From Actinomycetota bacterium (lineage in GTDB: Bacteria > Actinomycetota > Actinomycetes > Streptosporangiales > Streptosporangiaceae), in NCBI GenBank assembly GCA_003168295.1, contig PMST01000151.1, forward strand, positions 20,009 through 27,028: a stretch of 7,020 nt of DNA. Direction: 5' to 3'. Of the stretch, positions 1 to 4,698 are shown in pieces (position 1 is the stretch's first letter; every line of letters begins with the position of its first letter). A program made the translations under genes and the position numbers. The notes below the pieces were generated by a model. That model was given only the letters and a program-made list of their open reading frames with translations, was not told the origin of the DNA and did not search any database.

Positions 1-389
1 TTGCCCTGGAGGACCTGACGGGCATCCGCGACAGGGCACGGCTCCGCAAGCCCCAACGGGTCGCGCTCAGCAGCTGGGCGTTCGTCCAGCTCGGGTCGTT
101 CATCGCCTACAAGGCGCGCCGCGCCGGGGTGCCGACCGTCTGGGTCGATCCGGCCGGGACATCGCGCACCTGCGCGGACTGCGGTCACGCTGACAAGCGG
201 AACCGCGTCTCGCAAGCCAGGTTCACCTGCCGGGGCTGCGGTGTCGTTGCGCACGCAGACCGGAACGCTTCCCGCAACGTCGCCGCCCGCGGCCAGGTTG
301 CCTGGGATGCGGGGCGTGAGTCACGCGCCCCTGCCCCTGCCCGCCACGGGCACGGGGCTGGACGCGGCAGCCAGCATCACCGCCAGTGA
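1..389 (+). CDS. tnpB: TnpB (IS200/IS605 OrfB) RNA-guided nuclease, C-terminal part
   Basis: Partial gene: the reading frame is open from base 3, so its 5' part lies outside the window; the stop is TGA at 387-389. The readable 128 residues begin with ALEDL, whose Glu (bases 9-11) matches the second RuvC catalytic acid of TnpB proteins. Next comes a helical stretch ending in SWAFVQLGSFIAYKA, then VDPAGTSRTC. A zinc ribbon follows, CxxC (Cys codons at 171 and 180) and CxxC (228 and 237), and then HADRNASRN, whose Asp (258-260) is the final RuvC acid. Established knowledge: TnpB is a transposon-encoded nuclease guided by an omegaRNA made from the element's right end. All the catalytic and zinc residues visible here are intact, so nothing in this part suggests decay. 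The tail after the RuvC-III motif is rich in Ala, Arg, Gly and His and looks unconserved. No tnpA is visible. A gene starting at the internal GTG at 129 is unlikely because the conserved motif begins well upstream of it. Confidence 0.9.
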   Translation, partial: ALEDLTGIRDRARLRKPQRVALSSWAFVQLGSFIAYKARRAGVPTVWVDPAGTSRTCADCGHADKRNRVSQARFTCRGCGVVAHADRNASRNVAARGQVAWDAGRESRAPAPARHGHGAGRGSQHHRQ

Positions 390-445
390 TGCCCTAGCCG
401 CAACCTCGATCCCTCCACAGCCGAGTAAGTTGACTGTGGCCTACT
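320..445 (+). ncRNA. Candidate omegaRNA (reRNA) scaffold at the tnpB 3' end
   Basis: In known TnpB systems the guide RNA scaffold overlaps the 3' end of tnpB and runs to the element's right end, with the guide taken from flanking DNA. Here bases 333-342 (GCCCCTGCCC) can pair with 348-358 (GGGCACGGGGC) to give ten GC-rich pairs with one bulged C and a five-base loop. CGCG at 324-327 can pair with 363-366 as an outer stem. A second hairpin lies at 415-439. Position and structure fit an omegaRNA, but the first stem is also coding sequence for an Ala/Pro/Arg-rich tail, so base composition alone could favour pairing. The ends given are approximate. The guide would be the roughly 16-20 bases after the element's end, reading into the 3' end of the leftward gene at 454. 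Confidence 0.35.
415..439 (+). repeat. Subterminal hairpin downstream of tnpB
   Basis: CCACAG at 415-420 and CTGTGG at 434-439 form a perfect 6-bp inverted repeat around a 13-base loop, 25 bases after the tnpB stop. The place is right for the right-end hairpin of an IS200/IS605 element, which in active elements is recognised by TnpA as single-stranded DNA. It could instead end transcription, although no T-run follows. The remainder of the gap (390-453) holds nothing else that I can support. Confidence 0.4.
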
Positions 446-453
446 GATCACGT

Positions 454-1383
454 TCACCCTCGGGGCATGGGCAGGCCGATGCCGGGCAGGGCGCCGGGGT
501 CGTGCAAGATCGCGGCGCCCAGGTCGTTGACTCGCACGGCGGCCAGGCCGTCGTAGCGGGACAGGCAGGGGTACTGGTCGGCGCCCCACAGACCCCGGTA
601 GTCATCGCGCGCTCCGCGCGGGTCGGTATAGGCCACGTCGATCACGCCCAGGGTGGCCGCGTACTCGAACAGCACGCAGAGCGCGTACCGGCCCTCCAGG
701 ACATCCCAGGCGGCCCGGCCGGCGTGACCCAGTGACCCGTAGTAGGAGTCGGTCAGATACAGCCGCCAGAGCGCCATCAGGCTCCTGGCCACCACGAGCG
801 GCCGCGGCTGCGTGGCCAGGATCTCCAGCAGCAGGTCGACGTCGGTCCACACGCCTGGCTCGGCCGCGCCAAGCCCGGCGGCCACCGCGGCGCGGCGGGT
901 GCGAACCGAGGTCAGGGTGGAAGGCCTGCGCTGCCCCTTGATCGCCTCGACCCGGGCGAGCTCGTCGTGCGAGACACTCGTCAGCCACCGTTTCCACAGC
1001 GCGCCGAGCGCCTGGTAGGACGGCGCGGCCAGCACCGCACGGCCGCGCGCGGTCAGCTCGAGCCTGGCGCCTGCCAGCTGCGCCAGGCCGCCGGCCTGCA
1101 AGAGCAAGGGCCACGCGAACGCGGCGATAGGCTCGGCGCGGCCGCCATCATCTCCGTCGTAGTAATCCCCGGCGACCAGCACGTCCTCGACGAGCCTGAC
1201 CGTCGCGGCCAGCGGCCGCCTGGTCGCGACGCTGCAGCGCATCTGGCGGTCAGCGGTCAGCTCGAGGACGGCGACGAGGTTGGACAGCGCGTCCGGCGCG
1301 GTGCAGCGGAGCAGAACCGGGCCGGACTGGTCATCCTCTGCCCGTTCATCAGTGACGCCGGTCGTGCCCACGGCCACCAGCAA
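454..1383 (-). CDS. Uncharacterised protein, possibly with winged-helix-like segments
   Basis: I do not recognise a named family. The frame has typical high-GC codon bias and encodes 309 residues. An in-frame TAG lies two codons upstream of the TTG at 1381-1383, so the protein cannot extend further; TTG is the longest start and a GTG two codons in is another option. No Shine-Dalgarno is evident. Visible in order: an acidic N-terminal segment (10-22); LSNLVAVLELTADRQMRCS and RRPLAATVRLVEDVL (33-69), which look like a small helical domain; FAWPLLLQAGGLAQLAGARLELTARGRAVL (89-118), which resembles the last helix and wing of a winged-helix fold; a conserved-looking helix with LARVEAIKGQ (142-151); SYYGSLGH (213-220); LFEYAATLGVIDVAYTDP (238-255); and LSRYDGLAAVRVNDLGAAIL (274-293), again wing-like. 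It has no signal peptide and no membrane segment, so it is probably cytosolic. A nucleic-acid-binding role is inference only. The start lies 78 bases from the divergent DUF429 gene. Confidence 0.75.
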   Translation of the reverse strand: MLVAVGTTGVTDERAEDDQSGPVLLRCTAPDALSNLVAVLELTADRQMRCSVATRRPLAATVRLVEDVLVAGDYYDGDDGGRAEPIAAFAWPLLLQAGGLAQLAGARLELTARGRAVLAAPSYQALGALWKRWLTSVSHDELARVEAIKGQRRPSTLTSVRTRRAAVAAGLGAAEPGVWTDVDLLLEILATQPRPLVVARSLMALWRLYLTDSYYGSLGHAGRAAWDVLEGRYALCVLFEYAATLGVIDVAYTDPRGARDDYRGLWGADQYPCLSRYDGLAAVRVNDLGAAILHDPGALPGIGLPMPRG

Positions 1384-1461
1384 ACCCTAGCGGCTCGCGG
1401 CCCATCGCGACGGTAGGCTCGCCGGACAACACGGCAGAAAGCGGTACGCGACGGCAACGAT
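1384..1461. promoter_or_regulatory. Short divergent intergenic region
   Basis: These 78 bases separate two genes transcribed away from each other and must hold both starts of transcription unless one promoter lies inside a gene. A weak -10-like TAGGCT is seen near 1415-1420 on the + strand, without a convincing -35. I see no clear palindrome. The assignment rests on gene layout rather than on a motif. Confidence 0.3.
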
Positions 1462-2193
1462 ATGCGCGTGATCGGAGTGGATGCCTGCAGGCGCGGCTGG
1501 GTCGCGGTCAGCCTGGAGGTCTCCCCGCTTGCGCACCGGGCGCCCCGGCTGCTGGCCGTCCGCATGGACGGGTCGCTGCCGGGCGTGCTCGGCCAGGCGG
1601 AGCGGGATCCAGCTCAGGTCGTCGGGATCGACATGCCGCTTGGGCTGCTCGAATCGGGCTGGCGCGAGGCGGACCGGATGGCCCGCGGCCTGCTCGGGCC
1701 CAGGCGCAGCTCGGTCTTCGCGATCCCGCCCCAGGCCGTCTGGGCCCAGCCGAGTTACCAGGCCGCGAACCAGCTCTGCCGTGAGCTCACCGGGAAGGGT
1801 TTCAGCGTGCAGGCGTGGGGGCTGCGAGCGAAGCTGCTCGAGGCCAACCAGTACCGCGAGGCGTGTGAGCACCCGATGTACGAGGTGCACCCGGAACTCG
1901 CGTTCGGGGCGATGGCAGGCGCCCCGCTGGCCTACAGCAAGCACACGGCGGCCGGGCGCGAGCTGCGCCGCGAGCTGCTGGCCCGGGCCGGGATCGTGCT
2001 CCCGGCCAGCTCGTCCGGCCGCGTCGCAGGCACCTGGGTCGCCGGGTGCTACGGGGCGGCTCCGGTGACGGACACCCTGGACGCTGCGGCCGTGACCTGG
2101 AGCGCCGCGCGTATAGCGACCGGTCAGGCGGTCATCCTGCCCCACCGGCCGCAGCGGGACAGCCAGGGTCGGCAGATCACGATCCGCTACTAG
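1462..2193 (+). CDS. DUF429 family protein, predicted RNase H-fold nuclease
   Basis: A 243-residue protein with the hallmarks of the DUF429 family (predicted nuclease, RNase H-like fold). Strand 1 is RVIGVDACRRGWV with Asp7; the second acidic strand is VVGIDMPLGL with Asp57. The family block EADRMARGLLGPRRSSVFAIPP spans 69-90, QAWGLRAKLLE 117-127, EVHPELAFGAMAG 141-153, YSKHTAAGRELRR 158-170, and DTLDAAAVTWSAAR 204-217 supplies further acids. Asp7, Asp57, Glu141 or Glu145, and Asp204 or Asp207 could form a metal-binding acidic set. Length and motif order look complete. The start is ATG; no strong Shine-Dalgarno precedes it (GGCAACGAT). The substrate of this family is not established, and the nuclease label rests on fold prediction. 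It runs head to head with the unknown gene at 454-1383 and tail to tail with the TetR gene. Confidence 0.85.
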   Translation: MRVIGVDACRRGWVAVSLEVSPLAHRAPRLLAVRMDGSLPGVLGQAERDPAQVVGIDMPLGLLESGWREADRMARGLLGPRRSSVFAIPPQAVWAQPSYQAANQLCRELTGKGFSVQAWGLRAKLLEANQYREACEHPMYEVHPELAFGAMAGAPLAYSKHTAAGRELRRELLARAGIVLPASSSGRVAGTWVAGCYGAAPVTDTLDAAAVTWSAARIATGQAVILPHRPQRDSQGRQITIRY

Positions 2194-2196
2194 TCC

Positions 2197-2242
2197 CCGG
2201 CCCGGCCGCGGCCTAGCTGGGCGGGCCGGCCGGCCGGGCCGG
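2197..2242. terminator. 12-bp perfect inverted repeat, possible bidirectional terminator
   Basis: CCGGCCCGGCCG at 2197-2208 is the exact reverse complement of CGGCCGGGCCGG at 2231-2242, with 22 bases between. It begins four bases after the DUF429 stop and spans the stop of the convergent TetR gene, so the same hairpin would lie at the 3' end of both transcripts. There is no T-run, which is common for actinobacterial terminators. Part of the right arm encodes the Pro/Ala/Gly-rich end of the TetR protein, so some of the symmetry may come from base composition. Confidence 0.5.
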
Positions 2243-2866
2243 ACCGCGTCTGGTCCGCAGGCCGTCAAAGACCATGGTACAGAGCGCGTCCGCTAGCGGC
2301 CCCGTGTCGGCGCGGCGCGCCGGCCTGTCCCACTCGACGAGGGAGTTGACCAGCCCGAACAGCAGCCGAGCCGTGATCATCGCGTCAACATCCGGCCGGA
2401 TGTCGCCATCGCGCACGGCCTGGGCCACCAGCTCGGCCACGAACCGGTCGAAGGCGCGCCGCTGGTCAAGTGCGGCCCGCTCGACCTCGGTGTTACCCCG
2501 GACCCGCAGCAGCAAAGTGACGTAGGGCAGCTCGGCTTCGAGCACGTTCACACTGCTCCGGATCAGGTACTCGAGCCGCTCAACAGCCGGGGCGGGCAGC
2601 ACGCGGGCCCGGTTCGCCGCCGCGGACAGGCCGGCCAGCGCGCGGTCCAGGGCCAGCCGGAGCAGTTCTTCCTTGCCCGCTACGTGGTGGTAGATGGCCG
2701 ACTTGGCGATGCCGAGCCGATCCGCGAGATCGCGCATGCTCGTGCCGTCGTAGCCGCGCTCGTTGAAGATCTCGACGGCGACCGCGAGCACCGACTCCAG
2801 GTCGTAGCCCGGGCGCCCGCGCCGCAGCGGGCTCGGGTCCCCGCCGGGAACCGCGGGCGAGATCAC
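2213..2866 (-). CDS. TetR/AcrR-family regulator of the paa locus (PaaR-like)
   Basis: A 217-residue one-component repressor. After a basic, Pro-rich lead (1-20, with RRGRPGYD), the DNA-binding domain covers about 21-70: a helix with VLAVAVEIFNERGYDGTS, then the helix-turn-helix MRDLADRLGIAKSAIYHHV (44-62) and GKEELL. The ligand-binding helical domain fills the rest, with the conserved-looking LLFGLVNSLVEWDRP (168-182). The start is GTG at 2864-2866, sharing four bases (GTGA) with the paaI stop, so the two genes are very likely co-transcribed and translationally coupled. Known for the family: PaaR-type TetR regulators of actinobacteria repress paa genes and respond to phenylacetyl-CoA. Here that role is inferred from position and from the palindrome at 3314-3327 between paaI and paaA. 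It would then control its own transcript too. A regulator of another acyl-CoA pathway is the alternative. Confidence 0.85.
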   Translation of the reverse strand: MISPAVPGGDPSPLRRGRPGYDLESVLAVAVEIFNERGYDGTSMRDLADRLGIAKSAIYHHVAGKEELLRLALDRALAGLSAAANRARVLPAPAVERLEYLIRSSVNVLEAELPYVTLLLRVRGNTEVERAALDQRRAFDRFVAELVAQAVRDGDIRPDVDAMITARLLFGLVNSLVEWDRPARRADTGPLADALCTMVFDGLRTRRGPARPAGPPS

Positions 2867-3291
2867 GACGCCGGAGCCGTCGGGGCCGCCGGGGCCGCCG
2901 GGGCCAGCTGGTGGCTTCGCCCGCGGAATTCGGCGATCACGTCATCACCCCGGCGGACGGTCACGTCGTAAAGCCCGGACCGCCCGAACCGGGTGCGTAC
3001 CACGGCCTCGGCAACCAGAACGTCGCCGAGCCGCGCGGGAGCGACGAAGACGATGTCGGCCGCTGCGGCCACGGTCACCGGCCCGTAGCTGTTACACGCG
3101 CAGGCGAACGCGGTGTCGGCCAGCGTGAAGATCAGTCCGCCGTGCGCGATGGCGTGCCCGTTGACCATGTCCGCGCGCACCGTCATCCGGGTCACCGCCC
3201 GGCCTTCGCCCTGGTCCACCAGCTCGATGCCCAGGCCGCGCGAGGCCTCGTCCTTGGTCATCATCGCCTGGACGCTGGGAGTATGCGGCAC
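2863..3291 (-). CDS. paaI: PaaI-type hot-dog acyl-CoA thioesterase
   Basis: A single hot-dog-fold domain, about 142 residues. PaaI hydrolyses phenylacetyl-CoA derivatives, especially ring-hydroxylated ones, and so frees CoA that would be trapped when the pathway stalls. Numbering from the ATG at 3297, the signature NGHAIAHGGLIFTLADTAF covers 46-64, with Asp61 in the catalytic position; it is followed by CNSYGPVTVAAAADIVFVAPARLGD (strand-rich core) and GRSGLYDVTVRRGDDVIAEFRGRS. Start choice: AGGAGG at 3299-3304 is only one base from the ATG at 3295-3297 but seven bases from the in-frame GTG at 3289-3291, so I prefer the GTG. The last 13 residues are an Ala/Pro/Thr tail encoded by a 9-bp repeat. 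The stop overlaps the GTG of the TetR gene. The gene diverges from paaA across a 106-112 base gap, depending on the start. Confidence 0.9.
   Translation of the reverse strand: MPHTPSVQAMMTKDEASRGLGIELVDQGEGRAVTRMTVRADMVNGHAIAHGGLIFTLADTAFACACNSYGPVTVAAAADIVFVAPARLGDVLVAEAVVRTRFGRSGLYDVTVRRGDDVIAEFRGRSHQLAPAAPAAPTAPAS
2881..2907. repeat. Three tandem copies of a 9-bp unit in the paaI 3' end
   Basis: The unit CGGGGCCGC occurs twice exactly (2881-2889, 2890-2898) and a third time with its last two bases changed (2899-2907). Because the period is a multiple of three it keeps the reading frame and writes an Ala-Pro-Ala-type tail at the thioesterase C-terminus. It probably arose by slippage and varies between relatives. 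Confidence 0.6.
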
Positions 3292-3297
3292 GGCCAT

Positions 3298-3304
3298 CCC
3301 TCCT
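3298..3304 (-). promoter_or_regulatory. Shine-Dalgarno that decides the paaI start
   Basis: Read on the minus strand, AGGAGGG lies directly before an ATG (3295-3297). One base of spacing from AGGAGG is too short for normal initiation. The in-frame GTG two codons on has the usual seven-base spacing. Confidence 0.6.
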
Positions 3305-3305
3305 C

Positions 3306-3341
3306 TATTATTGACCGAACGTCCGGTATATAATAGCGCTT
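3306..3341. promoter_or_regulatory. Overlapping divergent promoter region of paaI and paaA
   Basis: An AT-rich island in very GC-rich DNA. On the + strand TATAAT (3329-3334) is an exact -10 consensus; transcription would start near 3341 and give a leader of about 60 bases before paaA. The -35 region at 3305-3311 is poor, while TTGACC at 3311-3316 is only 12 bases from the -10, too close for a normal spacer. On the minus strand TATTAT (3330-3335) is a 5-of-6 match to -10, so the two promoters would share the same AT-rich bases. The poor -35s suggest an activator or a sigma factor tolerant of them. Confidence 0.55.
3314..3327. promoter_or_regulatory. Palindromic operator for a TetR regulator (PaaR-like site)
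   Basis: ACCGaaCGtcCGGT is a palindrome matched at 12 of 14 positions, placed between the divergent paaI and paaA genes. Its pattern ACCGnnCGnnCGGT equals, as I recall it, the core of the PaaR operator described in Corynebacterium glutamicum; the flanks fit less well. It ends two bases before the TATAAT at 3329-3334 and so would block the rightward promoter, and it overlaps the expected start area of the leftward one. I noticed no second copy in the window. Binding by the TetR protein encoded at 2213-2866 is inferred. Confidence 0.7.
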
Positions 3342-3377
3342 GTCGGCCGTGATGGACGTGGCCGGGTGGTGCTTACG

Positions 3378-3410
3378 ATGGTGCCTGAGATAGAGCCGAA
3401 GGGATGGTGA
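3378..3410 (+). CDS. Possible ten-codon leader ORF overlapping the paaA start
   Basis: ATG at 3378 opens a ten-codon frame, [10 protein letters not shown], closed by TGA at 3408-3410. That TGA overlaps the paaA GTG at 3407-3409 as GTGA, the same arrangement used between real genes in this locus. The preceding GGGTGG (3364-3369) is a weak Shine-Dalgarno. It could couple paaA translation to ribosomes arriving from upstream, but an ORF this short can easily arise by chance. Confidence 0.2.
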   Translation: MVPEIEPKGW

Positions 3411-4375
3411 CGGTGACTGCGCTCCCCGACGAGATCATGGGTGACCTGCAAACCCACTTCGACCAGACCCTCGAACGCGGACGGCGCATCGAGCCGCGGG
3501 ACTGGGTTCCCGACGCCTACCGCGCGACGATGATCCGCCAGATCGCCCAGCACGCCCACTCGGAGATCATCGGCATGCAGCCCGAGGGCAACTGGATCAC
3601 CCGGGCGCCTTCACTGCGGCGCAAGGCGATCCTGATCGCCAAGGTCCAGGACGAGGCCGGCCACGGCATGTACCTCTACTCGGCCGCCGAGACCCTCGGC
3701 GCCGACCGGGCCGACCTCACCGACAAGCTCATCCGCGGGCGGCAGAAGTACTCGTCGATCTTCAACTACCCCACCCTGACCTACGCGGACGTGGGCGTGA
3801 TCGGCTGGCTGGTCGACGGCGCGGCCATCTGCAACCAGGTGCCGCTGTGCCGCTCCTCCTACGGCCCCTACGCGCGGGCCATGGTGCGCATCTGCAAGGA
3901 GGAATCCTTCCACCAGCGGCAGGGATACGAGCTGCTGATGACCATGATGCGCGGGACCGCCGCGCAGCGCGCGATGGTGCAGGACGCCACCAACCGGTTC
4001 TGGTGGCCGTCGCTGATGATGTTCGGCCCGCCGGACGACCAGTCGCCGAACACCGCGCAGTCGATGGCCTGGGGCGTCAAGCGGCACACCAACGACGAAC
4101 TGCGGCAGCGCTTCGTGGACATGACCGTCCCGCAGGCGGACAAGCTCGGCGTCACGCTGCCCGATGAGAACCTGAAGTGGAGCGCCGAACGCGAGCACTA
4201 TGACTTCGGGGCGGTGGACTGGGACGAGTTCATGGCCGTGGTCAAGGGCAACGGGCCCTGCAACGCCCAGCGCATCGCGCGCCGCCAGGCGGCCCACGAC
4301 GACGGGGCCTGGGTCCGGGAGGCCGCCGCGGCTCACGCCGCCAAACAGGCGGCCATGGACAAGGACGCAGCCTGA
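3404..4375 (+). CDS. paaA: Phenylacetyl-CoA 1,2-epoxidase catalytic subunit
   Basis: The catalytic diiron subunit of the PaaABCE complex, which uses O2 and electrons from PaaE to epoxidise the ring of phenylacetyl-CoA. The ferritin-like four-helix core shows the metal motifs: Glu54 in HSEIIG, Glu84 and His87 in [19 protein letters not shown], and Glu166/Glu167 with His170 in [33 protein letters not shown] and [17 protein letters not shown] are other PaaA-typical blocks, and the length of 323 is normal. The start is uncertain. The ATG at 3404 directly abuts the best Shine-Dalgarno (GAAGGG, 3398-3403); in-frame GTG codons at 3407 and 3413 have spacings of 3 and 9 bases, and 3413 is the better spaced. 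The TGA stop shares one base with the paaB ATG (TGATG), so the two are translationally coupled. This is the first gene of the rightward operon, under the operator at 3314-3327. Confidence 0.96.
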   Translation: MVTVTALPDEIMGDLQTHFDQTLERGRRIEPRDWVPDAYRATMIRQIAQHAHSEIIGMQPEGNWITRAPSLRRKAILIAKVQDEAGHGMYLYSAAETLGADRADLTDKLIRGRQKYSSIFNYPTLTYADVGVIGWLVDGAAICNQVPLCRSSYGPYARAMVRICKEESFHQRQGYELLMTMMRGTAAQRAMVQDATNRFWWPSLMMFGPPDDQSPNTAQSMAWGVKRHTNDELRQRFVDMTVPQADKLGVTLPDENLKWSAEREHYDFGAVDWDEFMAVVKGNGPCNAQRIARRQAAHDDGAWVREAAAAHAAKQAAMDKDAA

Positions 4376-4674
4376 TGACCGAATCGCAGGTGCGCTCCGG
4401 CTGGCCGCTGTACGAGGTGTTCCTGCGCGGCAAGCGGGGCCTGAATCACGTGCACGTCGGGTCGCTGCACGCGGCCGATGCGGAGATGGCGCTGCACCAC
4501 GCCCGTGACCTGTACACCCGCAGGAACGAGGGCGTCAGCATCTGGGTGGTGGCGGCCAAGGACATCACCGCGTCGAGCCCGGACGAGAAAGACCCGTTCT
4601 TCGCGCCATCCGGAGACAAGGTCTACCGGCATCCGACGTTCTACGAGATCCCTGCCGATGTCCCGCACATGTAG
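4375..4674 (+). CDS. paaB: Phenylacetyl-CoA epoxidase subunit PaaB
   Basis: A small 99-residue structural subunit of the epoxidase, close to the usual family length. The whole protein reads as PaaB: WPLYEVFLRGKRGLNHVHVGSLHA (10-33), AEMALHHARDLYTRRNEGVSIWVVAAKDITASSP (36-69), then FFAPSGDKVYRHPTFYEIP to the end. Established knowledge: PaaB bridges PaaAC heterodimers and is needed for activity, with no cofactor of its own. Its ATG shares a base with the paaA stop, so it needs no separate Shine-Dalgarno and should be made in step with PaaA. A gap of 24 bases to the preferred paaC start follows. Confidence 0.96.
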   Translation: MTESQVRSGWPLYEVFLRGKRGLNHVHVGSLHAADAEMALHHARDLYTRRNEGVSIWVVAAKDITASSPDEKDPFFAPSGDKVYRHPTFYEIPADVPHM

Positions 4675-4687
4675 GGCGGCGCAGACC

Positions 4688-4692
4688 GGAGG
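4688..4692 (+). promoter_or_regulatory. Shine-Dalgarno that decides the paaC start
   Basis: GGAGG directly abuts an ATG at 4693, leaving no spacing. The next in-frame ATG at 4699-4701 lies six bases away, an ideal distance, and is taken as the start. This is the one gene of the rightward operon with a strong Shine-Dalgarno of its own. Confidence 0.75.
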
Positions 4693-4698
4693 ATGCCG

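Larger units (their letters stand above)
1..445 (+). mobile_element. Right part of an IS200/IS605-family element
   Basis: The tnpB 3' end plus roughly 50 bases of downstream DNA form the right portion of the element. Its left end lies outside the window. Elements of this family have no terminal inverted repeats and end in subterminal hairpins. A hairpin (415-439) follows the tnpB stop, and the neighbouring gene's stop codon begins at 454, so the right boundary should fall between about 440 and 453. The exact end cannot be fixed without an empty-site comparison. Whether the element is complete or an orphan tnpB cannot be told here. Confidence 0.55.

Noticed and set aside
129..389. A short separate gene starting at GTG 129 (zinc-ribbon protein)
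   Set aside because: The same frame is open to base 3 and encodes upstream TnpB motifs, so this is the end of a longer tnpB gene.
602..1114. Minus-strand ORF in another frame inside the unknown gene
   Set aside because: It is Arg/Ala/Gly-rich, and the 454-1383 frame has balanced composition and motif-like blocks, so this is a shadow.
1387..2268. Long minus-strand ORF (293 codons) opposite the DUF429 gene, longer than that gene itself
   Set aside because: Its translation is Arg/Pro/Gly-rich with no motif, as expected opposite high-GC coding DNA; the DUF429 frame has clear family motifs.
2881..2907. Tandem repeat considered as a CRISPR or regulatory repeat array
   Set aside because: The units are 9 bp, adjacent without spacers, in frame inside paaI; this is simple coding slippage.
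3311..3334. TTGACC plus TATAAT as a classical -35/-10 promoter for paaA
   Set aside because: The spacer is only 12 bases, well below the usual 16-18, so TTGACC is better explained as the left flank of the operator.
3611..4336. Minus-strand ORF (241 codons) opposite paaA
   Set aside because: It has many Val/Gly/Arg/His repeats and no recognisable domain; it mirrors the paaA coding sequence.
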